Source: Acidobacteriota bacterium (GTDB lineage: Bacteria; Acidobacteriota; Vicinamibacteria; Vicinamibacterales; UBA2999). From it: 59,576 nucleotides of DNA. The number at the start of each line of letters is the position of its first letter. Position 1 is the first letter of the stretch. Location of the stretch: assembly GCA_020851325.1 (NCBI GenBank), contig JADZCY010000175.1, positions 1 through 59,576 on the forward strand, read 5' to 3'. Both the position numbers and the translations under genes were made by a program. The notes under the pieces are model-generated. The model was given only the letters and a program-made list of their open reading frames with translations, was not told the DNA's origin and ran no database searches. This document shows positions 16,292 through 26,145 of this stretch, piece by piece.

Positions 16292-17566
16292 TCAGGAGAC
16301 GGCGCGGCGCCAGCGGGTGCCGAGCCACACGGCGTTCACCACCGACAGCACCGCCAGCACGACGCCGACGGCGGAGATCCCCGGAATGCCCAAGCCAATG
16401 GCCGCCATCGGCGCGTAGGCCCAGGCGCCCAGCTGATCGCCGGCACGGTAGACGAACGTGTCGATGAAGCCCTTCGTCTTGTAGCGGTCTTCCGACGACA
16501 CCACGGTGAACAGCACCTCGCGCGCCGGGCGGTTGATGGCGAAGTTGCCGGCCCGCCGCAGCACCTGGAACGCCATCAGCACGCCAATCGACGGCGCCAG
16601 CCCCAGCGTGCTGAAGCCGAGCACGCTCAGCGCCGGCAGGAAGGCCAACGCCGCCACGATCCCGAACGCGCGCATGAACCAGCCGGTCGCGAACATCTGC
16701 GTCGTCAGGGTGATGAGGTTGACCAGGAGATCGATGTTGGCGAAGAAGCGCGTGCGCTCGGCGCTGTCGGTCATCGCCACGTCGACCAGCGCCGCCTGCT
16801 GGAAATACAGGAACGTCGTGAGGATGGTGAACAGCAGCATGTGCAGCGTGATGTTGACGAAGTAGGCGCTGGTCAGCGTGCGCCGCATCCCTTCCCAGAC
16901 GCTGCCGCCCATGCCGGCCGCCTGCTCTTCCTCGGTGAGGCGCGGCGCCGCGCCCGCCTCGCCCACCGCCGCGAAACGCAGCAGACGGCGCGCCGACAAC
17001 GCCGCGACTTCGAGCAGCACGACCGACACCAGCATCAGGTTCATGCGCCCGAGCGGCGCGATCAGCAGCGAGGTGGTGGCCGCGCCAGTGACGGCGCCAA
17101 TGGTGCCGGCCGCTCCGACGAGGCCGAACAGCCGCTGTCCCTGCTCGGCGGTGAACGCGTCCGCCATCACCGACCAGAAGATCGAGACGACGAACATGTT
17201 GAAGACGGAGAGCCACACGAAGAACACGCGGGCCACCCAGATCTGCTGCTCCGGCGCCACCAGGTGCAGCGCGACGAAGAAGCCGATCAGGTTGAGACTG
17301 AAGAAGCGGTAGGCGGTGGAGACGAACACGCGCCGGGGCAGGCGCGCCGCCAGGAACGCGAACGGCGGGTTGGCCAGCAGCATCCCGACGAGGGACGCCG
17401 TGAACATCCACGGCAGGTTCTGGACGCCCCCGGCCACCCCGATGTCGTCGCGGATCGGCCGGAGGACGTAATACGCGGACAGGACGGAAAAGAAGAACAG
17501 CCACGACCAGGCGACGGCCGTGGCTTCCTTCGGTTTGATCCCGAACCTATGCGCCAGGAAGGGCAT
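16292..17566 (-). CDS. MFS / ATP:ADP-antiporter-like membrane protein
   Basis: 424 aa with about 12 membrane helices. The first helix region has the signature SAYYVLRPIRDDIGVAGGV, typical of the NTT/Npt1-like branch of the major facilitator superfamily. FAINRPAREVLFTVVSSEDRYKTK near the C-terminus is also characteristic. The closely related gene at 18543 lies on the other side of an aldo-keto reductase. The ATG is inside the reductase reading frame, overlapping by 20 bp, so translation is probably coupled. Whether it moves nucleotides is unproven; many bacterial members have other or unknown substrates. Confidence 0.8.
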   Translation of the reverse strand: MPFLAHRFGIKPKEATAVAWSWLFFFSVLSAYYVLRPIRDDIGVAGGVQNLPWMFTASLVGMLLANPPFAFLAARLPRRVFVSTAYRFFSLNLIGFFVALHLVAPEQQIWVARVFFVWLSVFNMFVVSIFWSVMADAFTAEQGQRLFGLVGAAGTIGAVTGAATTSLLIAPLGRMNLMLVSVVLLEVAALSARRLLRFAAVGEAGAAPRLTEEEQAAGMGGSVWEGMRRTLTSAYFVNITLHMLLFTILTTFLYFQQAALVDVAMTDSAERTRFFANIDLLVNLITLTTQMFATGWFMRAFGIVAALAFLPALSVLGFSTLGLAPSIGVLMAFQVLRRAGNFAINRPAREVLFTVVSSEDRYKTKGFIDTFVYRAGDQLGAWAYAPMAAIGLGIPGISAVGVVLAVLSVVNAVWLGTRWRRAVS

Positions 17567-18497
17567 CGACGAACGCAGCCATGCGCTTCCTCAGCTCCTG
17601 GCTGGGCAGACGGCCGATGCCGCCGCCAAGGTTGTCGAGCATGTTCTTCGGCTGGCTCGTCGCCGGCGTGACGGCGGTGATCGCCGGGTGGCCAACCACC
17701 CACTTCAGGAAGACCTGCGCCCAGCTCTTCGCGTCGATCTCGGCCGCCCAGTCGGGCAGCGGCGTGTTGCCGACGCGCTTGAACAGCCGCGTGCGGCCGA
17801 ACGGCGCGTAGGCCAGCACCGCGATCTTCTTCTCCTGCGCCAGCGGCAGGATCTCGCTCTCGACGTCGCGGCCGTCGATGGCGTAGTCGATGCCGATGAA
17901 GTCGAGCGGCTCGTTGCGCATGATCTTGATCAGCTCCGGATACTGCTGATCGAAGGTCGTGGTGATGCCCATGTAGCGGATGCGGCCCTGCTTCTTGAAC
18001 TCGCGCAGGATCGGCAACTGCGTCGCCGGATCGCCGAGGTTGTGCACCTGGATCAGATCGATCTTCGCCTTGCCGACGCGCTGGAACGAGGCTTCCACCT
18101 GCGCCTTCGCCGCCGCCGGATCCGCTGACGACCCGCCGCGGCCGGCGACGTTCAGCTTCGTCGCCCAGAACACGCGGTCGCCCCACTTCTGTTCCCTGAT
18201 GATGCGGCCGGCGACTTCTTCGGACGCGCCGTAGCTCGGCGCCGTGTCGAACAGCGTCGCGCCGCCATCGAGCATCGTCTTGAAGACGTCGCGGAGCGCG
18301 GTGACGTCTTCCTGCCGCGCCACCTGCGAGAACGTCGCCGAACTGCCGAGGCCGATGACGGGAAGCTGTTCGCCGGTGGACGGAATGGCGCGCGTGATGA
18401 TCTTGCCCTGCGCGAACAGGTCGCGACCGCCAAGGGCCAGAGCGGCGGTAGTGCCGAGAGTCATGGACAGCATGTCGCGGCGCGTGATGGTGAACAC
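17547..18497 (-). CDS. Exported aldo/keto reductase
   Basis: 316 aa. The N-terminus is a twin-arginine-like signal (TRRDMLSM, then a hydrophobic run ending at DLFAQG), so it is probably exported to the periplasm. The AKR catalytic tetrad is complete: Asp84, Tyr89, Lys114 and His152. The GTG start follows AGGAGG by 8 nt. Its gene sits between two paralogous MFS transporters in the same direction. It reduces a carbonyl, or works in reverse, with a nicotinamide cofactor. An exported AKR is odd because NADPH is cytoplasmic, unless it folds with its cofactor before Tat export. Confidence 0.85.
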   Translation of the reverse strand: MFTITRRDMLSMTLGTTAALALGGRDLFAQGKIITRAIPSTGEQLPVIGLGSSATFSQVARQEDVTALRDVFKTMLDGGATLFDTAPSYGASEEVAGRIIREQKWGDRVFWATKLNVAGRGGSSADPAAAKAQVEASFQRVGKAKIDLIQVHNLGDPATQLPILREFKKQGRIRYMGITTTFDQQYPELIKIMRNEPLDFIGIDYAIDGRDVESEILPLAQEKKIAVLAYAPFGRTRLFKRVGNTPLPDWAAEIDAKSWAQVFLKWVVGHPAITAVTPATSQPKNMLDNLGGGIGRLPSQELRKRMAAFVDALPGA

Positions 18498-18542
18498 GAT
18501 AAGAACCTCCTGTAGAGTCGAACGGACTGGCGGCCGGCGGGG

Positions 18543-19868
18543 TTACGACGCCGTGGCGGGGACCACGGTGCCGCGCGTGCCGGTCTCTTCCTGTCGACGC
18601 CCGAGCCACAGCGCCGTGGCCACCCAGGCCATCCCGAGCGGCACGGCCGCCCAGGCGATGGCCCCGGCGCCAAGGCCCAGCATGGCAATGCCGCTGGAGG
18701 CCCACGCGCCGACCTGGTCGCCAAACCTGTAGACCACGGTGTCGATGAAGCTCTTCGCTTTGTACTTGTCCTCGCGGCTCACCGATGTGAACAGCACTTC
18801 ACGGCTCGGTCGCGCGAAGACGAAATTACCGGCGCGCCGCAGCACCGTGAAGCCGACGACGATGGCGGCGGTGGGCATCAGGCCGAGCAGCAGGAAGCCG
18901 ACGGCGGTGACGACCGGCACGACGGTCAGCGTGAACGTGATACCGGCCGACTTCATGATGCGTCCGGTGAGGAACAACTGGCCGCCGAGCGTGAGGGCGT
19001 TCACCAGCAGATCGATGCGCGCGAAAAACGCCGTGCGCGCGCCGCGATCGGCGAAGGTGCGATCGACGATCTCGGCCTGCTGGAAATACAGGAACGTCGA
19101 CAGCACCGTGTAGAGCAGCATGTAGGTGGCGATGCCGAGCAGATACGGCGACGACAACGCGTGCGTCAGGCCCGCCATCACGCCGCCGCCAATCGGCGCC
19201 GCGTCGCTTGACACCGCTGCCCCACCCGCCGGGCGATTGAACGCCTCGGTCAGCGCGCCAAGCCGCTTCGACGCCTGCACGCCGAACTCGAGCAGACCGG
19301 CCGACACCAGCAGCAGCATCGGCACGCCGACGCTCTGCACCGTGGTGGCGGTGATCCCCGAGCCGAGAATGCCGCCGAGCGTCGCCGCCGCGGCGATGAA
19401 GCCGAACAGCCGCTTGCCCTGCTCGCTGCTGAAGACGTCCACCATGAACGCCCAGAACACCGAGACGACGAACAGGTTGAACACCGACGTCCAGATGAAG
19501 AACGCGCGGCCCACCCAGACGTTGGCCTCGCCGCTCACCGAGCGGAACAGCACGAGGAACAGCAGCAGGTTGAGGATGAAGAAGCGGTAGGTGATGCCGA
19601 TGAACTTGCGCCGCGGCAGTTCCTTGACAAGCGCCGCGAACGGCGCGTTGACCGCCATCATCGCCAGCAGCGTGCCGGTGAACAGCCACGACAGGTTGTT
19701 GACGCCGCCGGCGACGCCGGCTTCGTCGCGAATGGGACGGATGACGGAATAAGCGCTGAAGACCGCGAACAGATACAGGAACGCCCAGGCCACGAGGCGG
19801 CCTTCACCGGGCTTCATCGATACCAGGCGGCTCATCAACGAATCGGGACGGTCGGCCGGGGCGGTCAC
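18543..19868 (-). CDS. MFS / ATP:ADP-antiporter-like membrane protein, paralogue
   Basis: About 441 aa, 12 predicted helices, with the same marks as the gene at 16292: SAYSVIRPIRDEAGVAGGV in the first helix region and FARPSREVLFTSVSREDKYKAK late. The start is uncertain: GTG at 19868, TTG at 19877 and ATG at 19835 are all in frame and none has a clear ribosome site. It is the first gene of a three-gene set with the reductase and the second transporter, probably an operon that imports a compound and processes it. The substrate is unknown. Confidence 0.8.
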   Translation of the reverse strand: MTAPADRPDSLMSRLVSMKPGEGRLVAWAFLYLFAVFSAYSVIRPIRDEAGVAGGVNNLSWLFTGTLLAMMAVNAPFAALVKELPRRKFIGITYRFFILNLLLFLVLFRSVSGEANVWVGRAFFIWTSVFNLFVVSVFWAFMVDVFSSEQGKRLFGFIAAAATLGGILGSGITATTVQSVGVPMLLLVSAGLLEFGVQASKRLGALTEAFNRPAGGAAVSSDAAPIGGGVMAGLTHALSSPYLLGIATYMLLYTVLSTFLYFQQAEIVDRTFADRGARTAFFARIDLLVNALTLGGQLFLTGRIMKSAGITFTLTVVPVVTAVGFLLLGLMPTAAIVVGFTVLRRAGNFVFARPSREVLFTSVSREDKYKAKSFIDTVVYRFGDQVGAWASSGIAMLGLGAGAIAWAAVPLGMAWVATALWLGRRQEETGTRGTVVPATAS

Positions 19869-19961
19869 AGTTGCCAATACTGTAACCGCGCCGGCGGCAT
19901 TTACCGCGGTTGGCTTTGCGATCGCCCGGGGACCAGCCGGCCATGCGGTCGCACGCGACGC

Positions 19962-21848
19962 CTACACGACGAAATCGAGGTTCTCTGTCACACGCGCGTT
20001 ACCGCTGCTGAACGTCGTCGCCAGATGACCGATGCGCCGCTCGGCCTCGGCGAGGTCGGTGACGCTCAGCGTGGCGTTCAGCAGGTCGATGTACCACGGC
20101 AGCTTGACGGGATCGTTGACGTAGGCGTCCACTATCGCCCGTGCAATCGGCACGGTGGTGCGCTTCGAGTCGTCGTGCACATCGCGGTTCGAGGCGGCCA
20201 GGAGCTTCCGATATTCCTCGTCGAGCAATCGCGCGAAGAGCGCCTGCGTGAACACGTCACCGGTCTTCACGCCCGTCGCCGCGTCGTCTTCGGTGAGCGT
20301 CGCGCCCTTGTGCAGCCATTCCCACAGGATGCTCAGGCGAATCTCGCCCGTCGCCATATCTTCCATCAGATACAGCACGTCGTCGTTGCCGAAGAAGTCG
20401 GCGGGCTTGAGCGCCGCCGCCTGCATGCCCTGGAGGAAGGCGTTGCCGTACTGCACGCCGACGCTGATCAAGTCGCGCGCCCCGCGAATCGTCCGCGGGG
20501 CCGGTTCGAGCGCGGTCAGGCCGGCCGCAGCGGCGGCGTCGTACTCGAGCGGCGTGAAGGCGCGCCCCAACTGATTCGCGTCGCCCACCTTCTCCCACAC
20601 GGGCCGGACGATGTGCACCATCTTCCAGTGCGCCACCCACTTGCCACTGGCGCCGGCGGCTTGTTCACGCGTGGCACCCGCAACCGCGCGCGTCATGCCG
20701 GCGGCCACGCCTGCCGCCGAACCCACGGGGATGTTCGGCTCCATGCCGCCTTGCCACAACGCGCACTGCCCTGCCTCGTCCGGTGTGTTCACCGCACGCC
20801 GGACGCGGTCCTCGTAGGCGCGCATGTAGCCGTAGGTCATCGTCACGGCGTCGATGTTGGGATTGATGAACGACGGGTTCCATGCCAGCGCGTCGGAGAC
20901 GCTGTTGATGTAGTCCCAGCGGCCGGTGTTGAAGCCGACGAAGCGCGGCCCCAGCGCGGCGCGGATCTCCATCAACTGGAAGCACGCCTCGACCTGCTCG
21001 ACGAGCACGTAGGTCTTGATGGTGCCGATGAAGAGGCCGACATGCCGCTCGAGCGCCGTCAGGATCTCGTGCCACAGTGCCGCTTCTTCCGCGGTCTGAA
21101 TCTTCGGCAGATAGAGCACGATCGAGGCGCCACGCGCGCGCAGCGCCTCGTGGTTGTGCACCACGTAGAGCGCGGCATCGACGATGGAAGCGGAGAAGCC
21201 GCCGCCGTGCAGCCAGCGCACGTGACGATCGTCGAGGTGCAGACCACGGGCGCGGAAGATCACCGTCGTCACATCGAGCTGCGTGCGCCAGTCGCTGACG
21301 ATGTCGCGGCCGAAGAAGCCATCGGACCAGCGATTCATCTCGCCGGCCACCTGTTCGGCGACACTCATGAACGCGGCGTCACGCGCGATCGCCAGCCGCA
21401 GGTTGCGCTGGTTGTCGAGCGACATCGTCCCCAACTGGCCGAGCGCATCTTCGCCGTCGAACATCCAGCCGTCGGCGCCGGAGAGCAGCGCGTAGGCGAC
21501 GTTGCGAATGCTGCGCTCGAGCGGCTCGCGCGGTTTCGCCGCGGGGCCGGTGCCCTGGATCCACTGTCGCTGCAGGTCGGCGGGAATGGTGCTGCCAGTG
21601 AATCGTCCGGCGCGGGCATCGCGGACGACAATGCCGGTACGTGGAATCACGCCGTCGGCGGCAAGGAAGTCGAGCGGTTGGCGGCTGTCGGCACGACGGC
21701 GGCGGCGGTCGAGACGCGACGCCATCACGGCCTGACGGGCGGCGTCGAGCGGCGCCAGGTCGTTCAGCGCGGCCAGCGCCGCGTCGGTGAACACATCGGG
21801 ATACATCTCGGCCGCGGCGCGGCTGACTTGCAGGGACGGATCAGGCAT
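19962..21848 (-). CDS. Malate synthase
   Basis: 628 aa. Clear malate synthase A-type motifs: RARGLHLDD (active-site arginine region), LPKIQTAEEAALWHEIL, TYVLVEQVEACFQLMEI, FNTGRWDYINS and LMEDMATGEI with the catalytic aspartate near residue 493. It makes malate from glyoxylate and acetyl-CoA. It is longer than the usual AceB of about 530 aa, the extra length lying mainly at the N-terminus. ATG at 21848 lies 4 bp after the patatin stop; a GTG at 21863 would overlap it. No isocitrate lyase gene is in the window. It is the last gene of an operon with a caspase-like and a patatin-like protein. Confidence 0.85.
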   Translation of the reverse strand: MPDPSLQVSRAAAEMYPDVFTDAALAALNDLAPLDAARQAVMASRLDRRRRRADSRQPLDFLAADGVIPRTGIVVRDARAGRFTGSTIPADLQRQWIQGTGPAAKPREPLERSIRNVAYALLSGADGWMFDGEDALGQLGTMSLDNQRNLRLAIARDAAFMSVAEQVAGEMNRWSDGFFGRDIVSDWRTQLDVTTVIFRARGLHLDDRHVRWLHGGGFSASIVDAALYVVHNHEALRARGASIVLYLPKIQTAEEAALWHEILTALERHVGLFIGTIKTYVLVEQVEACFQLMEIRAALGPRFVGFNTGRWDYINSVSDALAWNPSFINPNIDAVTMTYGYMRAYEDRVRRAVNTPDEAGQCALWQGGMEPNIPVGSAAGVAAGMTRAVAGATREQAAGASGKWVAHWKMVHIVRPVWEKVGDANQLGRAFTPLEYDAAAAAGLTALEPAPRTIRGARDLISVGVQYGNAFLQGMQAAALKPADFFGNDDVLYLMEDMATGEIRLSILWEWLHKGATLTEDDAATGVKTGDVFTQALFARLLDEEYRKLLAASNRDVHDDSKRTTVPIARAIVDAYVNDPVKLPWYIDLLNATLSVTDLAEAERRIGHLATTFSSGNARVTENLDFVV

Positions 21849-21852
21849 GCCA

Positions 21853-24800
21853 TTAGGTATCACATTGGTCGTGCAGCACCTTCCATTTCTCGAGATCGAG
21901 CACCATCACGGTGTCGTGCGGCGTGGTGCGGAAGTCCAGCGCCTCGAGCATCGCGGCCGGCACGGTGTCTTCGGCACCGGCGGCAATCTGCTGGAAGTGC
22001 TGCGCGCGATACTGGGCGACGAAGTTGCGTTCGTCCTCCCGGGCGATGCGGTGACTCCCGGCCTTGTCCGGCTTGCCGACGACGACGTAGCAGGTGTGGC
22101 ACGTGCGCGCGAGTTCGCAGAGCGCGCCTTCGAGGAGGAGGCGGCCCAGTCCCGCGCCCCACAGTGACGGCGGCACGAAGAAGTCGTCCGATCGCCAGCC
22201 GGCGATGTCGCCGTGAACGGTGACGGCGTGCAGGCCGAGATCGAGCGGCAGGCGATCCTCTTCGTCGCGCAGCCGCAGGACGAAGTAGGTGAAGGCCGAC
22301 GGATCGTTCACCCAGCGCGGCCGGCCGGGCATGCGCTCCTGCCACCAGTACGACGCCAGTCCCACCGGCGCCACGCTCAGGCGATTCACCATCACGCGCT
22401 GGAACGCCGCCTGCGCCTGCGACGCGTCCTCGCCGTTGGCGTGCGCGGCTTCTTTGGCCATGCGCGACTGATCGATGCCGATGCCAAGCCGGTGACGCAG
22501 GAAGCGCTGGAAGCCCGGGCTGTAGAGCGGCGCCAGAATCGGCCACCAGAGCCTGAAGGTCGGCGCCGTGGTCCAGCGGGCGAACAGATTGACCCAGCCG
22601 GTGTTGAGCGGATGTCCCCAATGCCGGTCGAGCGCGCAGGCCGTCCACACGTCTTCCATCGCCTGGGTCACGCGCAGCATGAACGCGAGGTCGGCGGCGG
22701 TGACCGTGGCGGCGCGGTGCGGCGACGGCGGCCCGATGTCTCGTACCATGGCGCTGACCTCGGGGAACACTTCGGCGATCAGGTGACTGTCCTTCTCGTG
22801 CCGCAGTTCGCGCTCGAGTTCGCCGAAGCGCGCCGTCATCGCCAGCACCTGGTCCTGCAATCCCGGCGGCGTCGGATACCACGCATGCCGCGCGCTGGTG
22901 AACAGCCAGTCGCCGGTGATGATCGCCGGTTCGCCGACTTCGCGCATGAAGCCGAAGGCGCGCTCACCGACGTGATGGCCGAGGCGTCGATAGGACTCCC
23001 ACTGCGCCTCGTCGTAGAACTGATCGGTCGTGCCCTCGTGCGGGAAGGCATGGTTGCGCGTCTTGTACTGCCGCACGTCCGGCGGCTCGTCACCGGTCAA
23101 GGTCGGCTTGAGGTAGATGAGCACGCCGTGATCGACATCCGAATAGTCGATCGAGCCGACGACGACGTGCTGCAGCGAGCAGCCCTTGTCGTCCGGACGC
23201 AGCGGCGCGACATCGAGCTGGATCTCGACGCCGAAGTCCTCGCGGATGCGCCGGAGCGCGTTGCCGAGATCGTCGAACGCCACATCGGGGTCGGCGCCGC
23301 AGTCCGAGACGATGATGTAGCGGCAGTGCCGGCGCACCAGTTCATAGAGCCCGAGGTTTTCGAAGTGGCCGCCGTCGGACAAGTGCACGTCGCGCTGCAG
23401 CACGCCGGGTGTGATCACGCCGTCGACGCCGACCTTGTAGGCGCTTGCCGCCGTCATGCCGAAGAACTCGCGATAGAGCAGCACGCCGGGCCAGCGCCGG
23501 CCCGACACTGCGGCCGCGCAGGGGTGACGCACCCACAGCCCGAGGCGCAGGTTGAGCGCGGTGACGAGAAACCCGACCACCGGCCCGAAGCGGATCGAAT
23601 GCGCGCCCATCGCCGAGTTGAACGCCGCCGCCGAGGCGGTGACGGCAGCGCCGAGCGTGAGATCCCCCGGACCCTGATGATCGCCCGCGATCGTGAAGCC
23701 GTGTCTCGATAGCGTCGCGCTGCGCGCGCCGCGGGTGAGCGTTTCGACAGGATCACCCTTCAGATCGTTGGCGGCGCAGCACACCAGGTGCAGCGGCCGA
23801 TCGACAAGCGCGGCCAGCGGCACGTCGTCGCCGGGTGCACCGTCGGGCACCGTGGGCCTCGACTCGGCGGAGCGATTCTTCGCGGCTTCGGATTCCAGAC
23901 GCGCACCGAGATAAGCGCGGCCGATTCGCTCGCGATAGAACGCATGCAGGCCGACATGCGCCGGATCGATCAGCAGGCCGACGGCAAGCACACCGGTCAT
24001 CACCGACGCGGCGCGATACCACGACATCCAGTCGTCCTGGTTCCAGTCGAGGAGCGCGCTGCCGACGGCGCCGATCGTCAGCAGCAGCGTCAGGTACGCC
24101 AGCCCCTGCGGCGCGAACTCCTGCACGCGCGCCCAGATCGAGGACGCCCCCGCCGGCGGACGCACGACCTGCAGCATCCAGCGGCGGGTCGCGGCGAAAC
24201 CGGCGCCGGAGAGCAGCGTCGGCGCGAGGAGTTCCCAGACGAAGCCGACATTGGCGCAGAGATGCCACACCGCGCCGAGGGCCAGCCACACCAGCCCGAG
24301 GCCGAACAGGCGCATCGTCACGCGGTCGAACGCCGAGACGCTGACGAGCGACCACGGCCGCGGGTTCACCGCATGCCAGAGTCGCACGACGAGCAGCGCC
24401 AGGCCCGCCGCGATCCACGTGAACGCGAACTCGAACAGGCGCGGGCTGAAGAACCACGTGCGCGGCAGCTCGCCTTCCTGCTCGCCACGCACGCGATCGA
24501 CGGCGCGCCGCGTCCCGACCAGGTGCCACCAGCGATCGTACGGCGCGTCGCCGGCGAGGTCGATGAAGCGATGCGAAAGGCCGGTGTCGCCCGGCATTGG
24601 CGGCCCGACCTCGGCTTCGTACACCGTCCAGCGATGCTGGAAGCGCCACTCGATGAGCGACGGCACCCACGCCTGAATCAGGGCGACGAGCACGAGCGCG
24701 AGCACCGCCGTGCCGCGATCGGCCCACCACGGCGGCGTGCGTCCCGGCACCGGCGCCGAAGCCAGACCCGGCAGGCCTTCCTGCTGCCGCCACGAATACT

Positions 24801-26145
24801 CCAGGACCGCCAGCGTCCCGGCCGTGAACACCACCGCGACAACGACGCTGGCCACCCAGTGGTCGTAGGCGTAGACGAACGTCAGGACCAGCCAGGTGAT
24901 CAGCGCCAGGCCGATCATCGACAGCGCCATCAGCAGCGCCGGCAGCAGTCCCGCGAGCAACGCCACGACGGCGCGCCACATCTCCACTTCGAAGAGACCG
25001 CGGCGCGGCACGAGGAACTCCGAGAACTCGCGCAGGTGACGGACCTCGCCGGCTTCGGCGTGCTGACGGGCGCGGCCCTCCTCGTTGACGGGAAACAGTT
25101 CGTCATCAGGCACCGCGCGCGGACGGACCGGCACGGCATCCGGTGGGACGTCGGAGGCCACGACGGCGGGAAGGGTTGCGGCGTCGCGTTTGTCGGCCTG
25201 GCTCGACAACCACGCCGACAGGAAGCCGCCGACGTAGCCGCCGCCGGAGACCGTCGAGATGTAGTCGATCACCGGCAGGATGCGTCGCGCGTGCAGTTCC
25301 TGCAGCAGGCCGAGATTGAACGTCGCCGATCTGATTCCGCCGCCCGACAGCGCGAGTCCGACGATGTCGGCGGAGCGGAACGAGACGCGCGGCTCTTCCG
25401 ACGGATGCGTGGTGGTGCGGAACTCCGTCTGCGAGCCGCTGCCCTTGGTCGATCGCGCGTTGAAGATGGCGTCGGTCTCGATCGCCATCAACCGATCGAA
25501 GGTCGTCGGACGTGCCGGCATCACGGCGATGTTGCGCCGCGTCCGCAGTCCGCCGCCGCTGAGGACCACCGCCGCCGCCGCGGCGCCGAGCAGGAAGAAG
25601 AACTTGAATTGCGCGTACAGCCGCACGCGCTGCACGTCATCCGGATCGACGGACGTCGACGACAGCAGGCGCAACAGATGATGATTCTCGCCAAGGTCGA
25701 AGGCAACCGCCGCCAACGGCAGCACGAGCAGCGGCACGAAGAACCTCGGCCGCAAACGGCTGGCCGCGCCGCCCCACGAAATCAACAGCGTGAGCCCGAT
25801 GCCGTAGAGCAGGATCAATCGGTTATCGGCGTGGACCAGGCCAATCGCGGTCTGGATCGCGGGCACGCGAGACACGTCCACCGTCGTCCGCCAGGCGTCG
25901 ACGATGTCCTGCGCGTGCGTGACGCTGAACGGAATCTGAAGGCTGACGATGCCGTGACGGGCGAGCGGCGCGCCGACCGTATCGGTGGGCACACGCAGGA
26001 TCGCGGAGTCGCACCACTGGCCGTAGGCGGTGAAGCCCGCCATGGCTAGGGCGACGACGCCGATGGCCGCGATCCACCACTGCCGAGCCAGCCAGTTGGC
26101 AACGGGTCCGCGCGCGTCCTGTGTCCCGCCGGCATCGCGATCCAT
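21853..26145 (-). CDS. Membrane patatin-like phospholipase with GNAT-like C-terminus
   Basis: 1430 aa. Four membrane helices lie in the first 200 residues. The patatin core starts with LALSGGGIRSATFNLG (oxyanion loop, about residue 265) and STVSGGGY carrying the nucleophile serine (about 300). The catalytic aspartate motif SDGGHFENLGLYE comes only near residue 920. In between are about six more hydrophobic helices (roughly 400-770), so a membrane domain interrupts the hydrolase. The last 120 residues include WGAGLGRLLLEGAL, a GNAT-type acetyl-CoA loop. It would hydrolyse membrane lipids from within the membrane. The start overlaps the caspase gene stop (ATGA). Confidence 0.8.
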   Translation of the reverse strand: MDRDAGGTQDARGPVANWLARQWWIAAIGVVALAMAGFTAYGQWCDSAILRVPTDTVGAPLARHGIVSLQIPFSVTHAQDIVDAWRTTVDVSRVPAIQTAIGLVHADNRLILLYGIGLTLLISWGGAASRLRPRFFVPLLVLPLAAVAFDLGENHHLLRLLSSTSVDPDDVQRVRLYAQFKFFFLLGAAAAAVVLSGGGLRTRRNIAVMPARPTTFDRLMAIETDAIFNARSTKGSGSQTEFRTTTHPSEEPRVSFRSADIVGLALSGGGIRSATFNLGLLQELHARRILPVIDYISTVSGGGYVGGFLSAWLSSQADKRDAATLPAVVASDVPPDAVPVRPRAVPDDELFPVNEEGRARQHAEAGEVRHLREFSEFLVPRRGLFEVEMWRAVVALLAGLLPALLMALSMIGLALITWLVLTFVYAYDHWVASVVVAVVFTAGTLAVLEYSWRQQEGLPGLASAPVPGRTPPWWADRGTAVLALVLVALIQAWVPSLIEWRFQHRWTVYEAEVGPPMPGDTGLSHRFIDLAGDAPYDRWWHLVGTRRAVDRVRGEQEGELPRTWFFSPRLFEFAFTWIAAGLALLVVRLWHAVNPRPWSLVSVSAFDRVTMRLFGLGLVWLALGAVWHLCANVGFVWELLAPTLLSGAGFAATRRWMLQVVRPPAGASSIWARVQEFAPQGLAYLTLLLTIGAVGSALLDWNQDDWMSWYRAASVMTGVLAVGLLIDPAHVGLHAFYRERIGRAYLGARLESEAAKNRSAESRPTVPDGAPGDDVPLAALVDRPLHLVCCAANDLKGDPVETLTRGARSATLSRHGFTIAGDHQGPGDLTLGAAVTASAAAFNSAMGAHSIRFGPVVGFLVTALNLRLGLWVRHPCAAAVSGRRWPGVLLYREFFGMTAASAYKVGVDGVITPGVLQRDVHLSDGGHFENLGLYELVRRHCRYIIVSDCGADPDVAFDDLGNALRRIREDFGVEIQLDVAPLRPDDKGCSLQHVVVGSIDYSDVDHGVLIYLKPTLTGDEPPDVRQYKTRNHAFPHEGTTDQFYDEAQWESYRRLGHHVGERAFGFMREVGEPAIITGDWLFTSARHAWYPTPPGLQDQVLAMTARFGELERELRHEKDSHLIAEVFPEVSAMVRDIGPPSPHRAATVTAADLAFMLRVTQAMEDVWTACALDRHWGHPLNTGWVNLFARWTTAPTFRLWWPILAPLYSPGFQRFLRHRLGIGIDQSRMAKEAAHANGEDASQAQAAFQRVMVNRLSVAPVGLASYWWQERMPGRPRWVNDPSAFTYFVLRLRDEEDRLPLDLGLHAVTVHGDIAGWRSDDFFVPPSLWGAGLGRLLLEGALCELARTCHTCYVVVGKPDKAGSHRIAREDERNFVAQYRAQHFQQIAAGAEDTVPAAMLEALDFRTTPHDTVMVLDLEKWKVLHDQCDT

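Noticed and set aside
22213-26049. Long open frames antisense to the patatin gene
   Set aside because: No domain, extreme Arg content; shadows of third-position GC bias.
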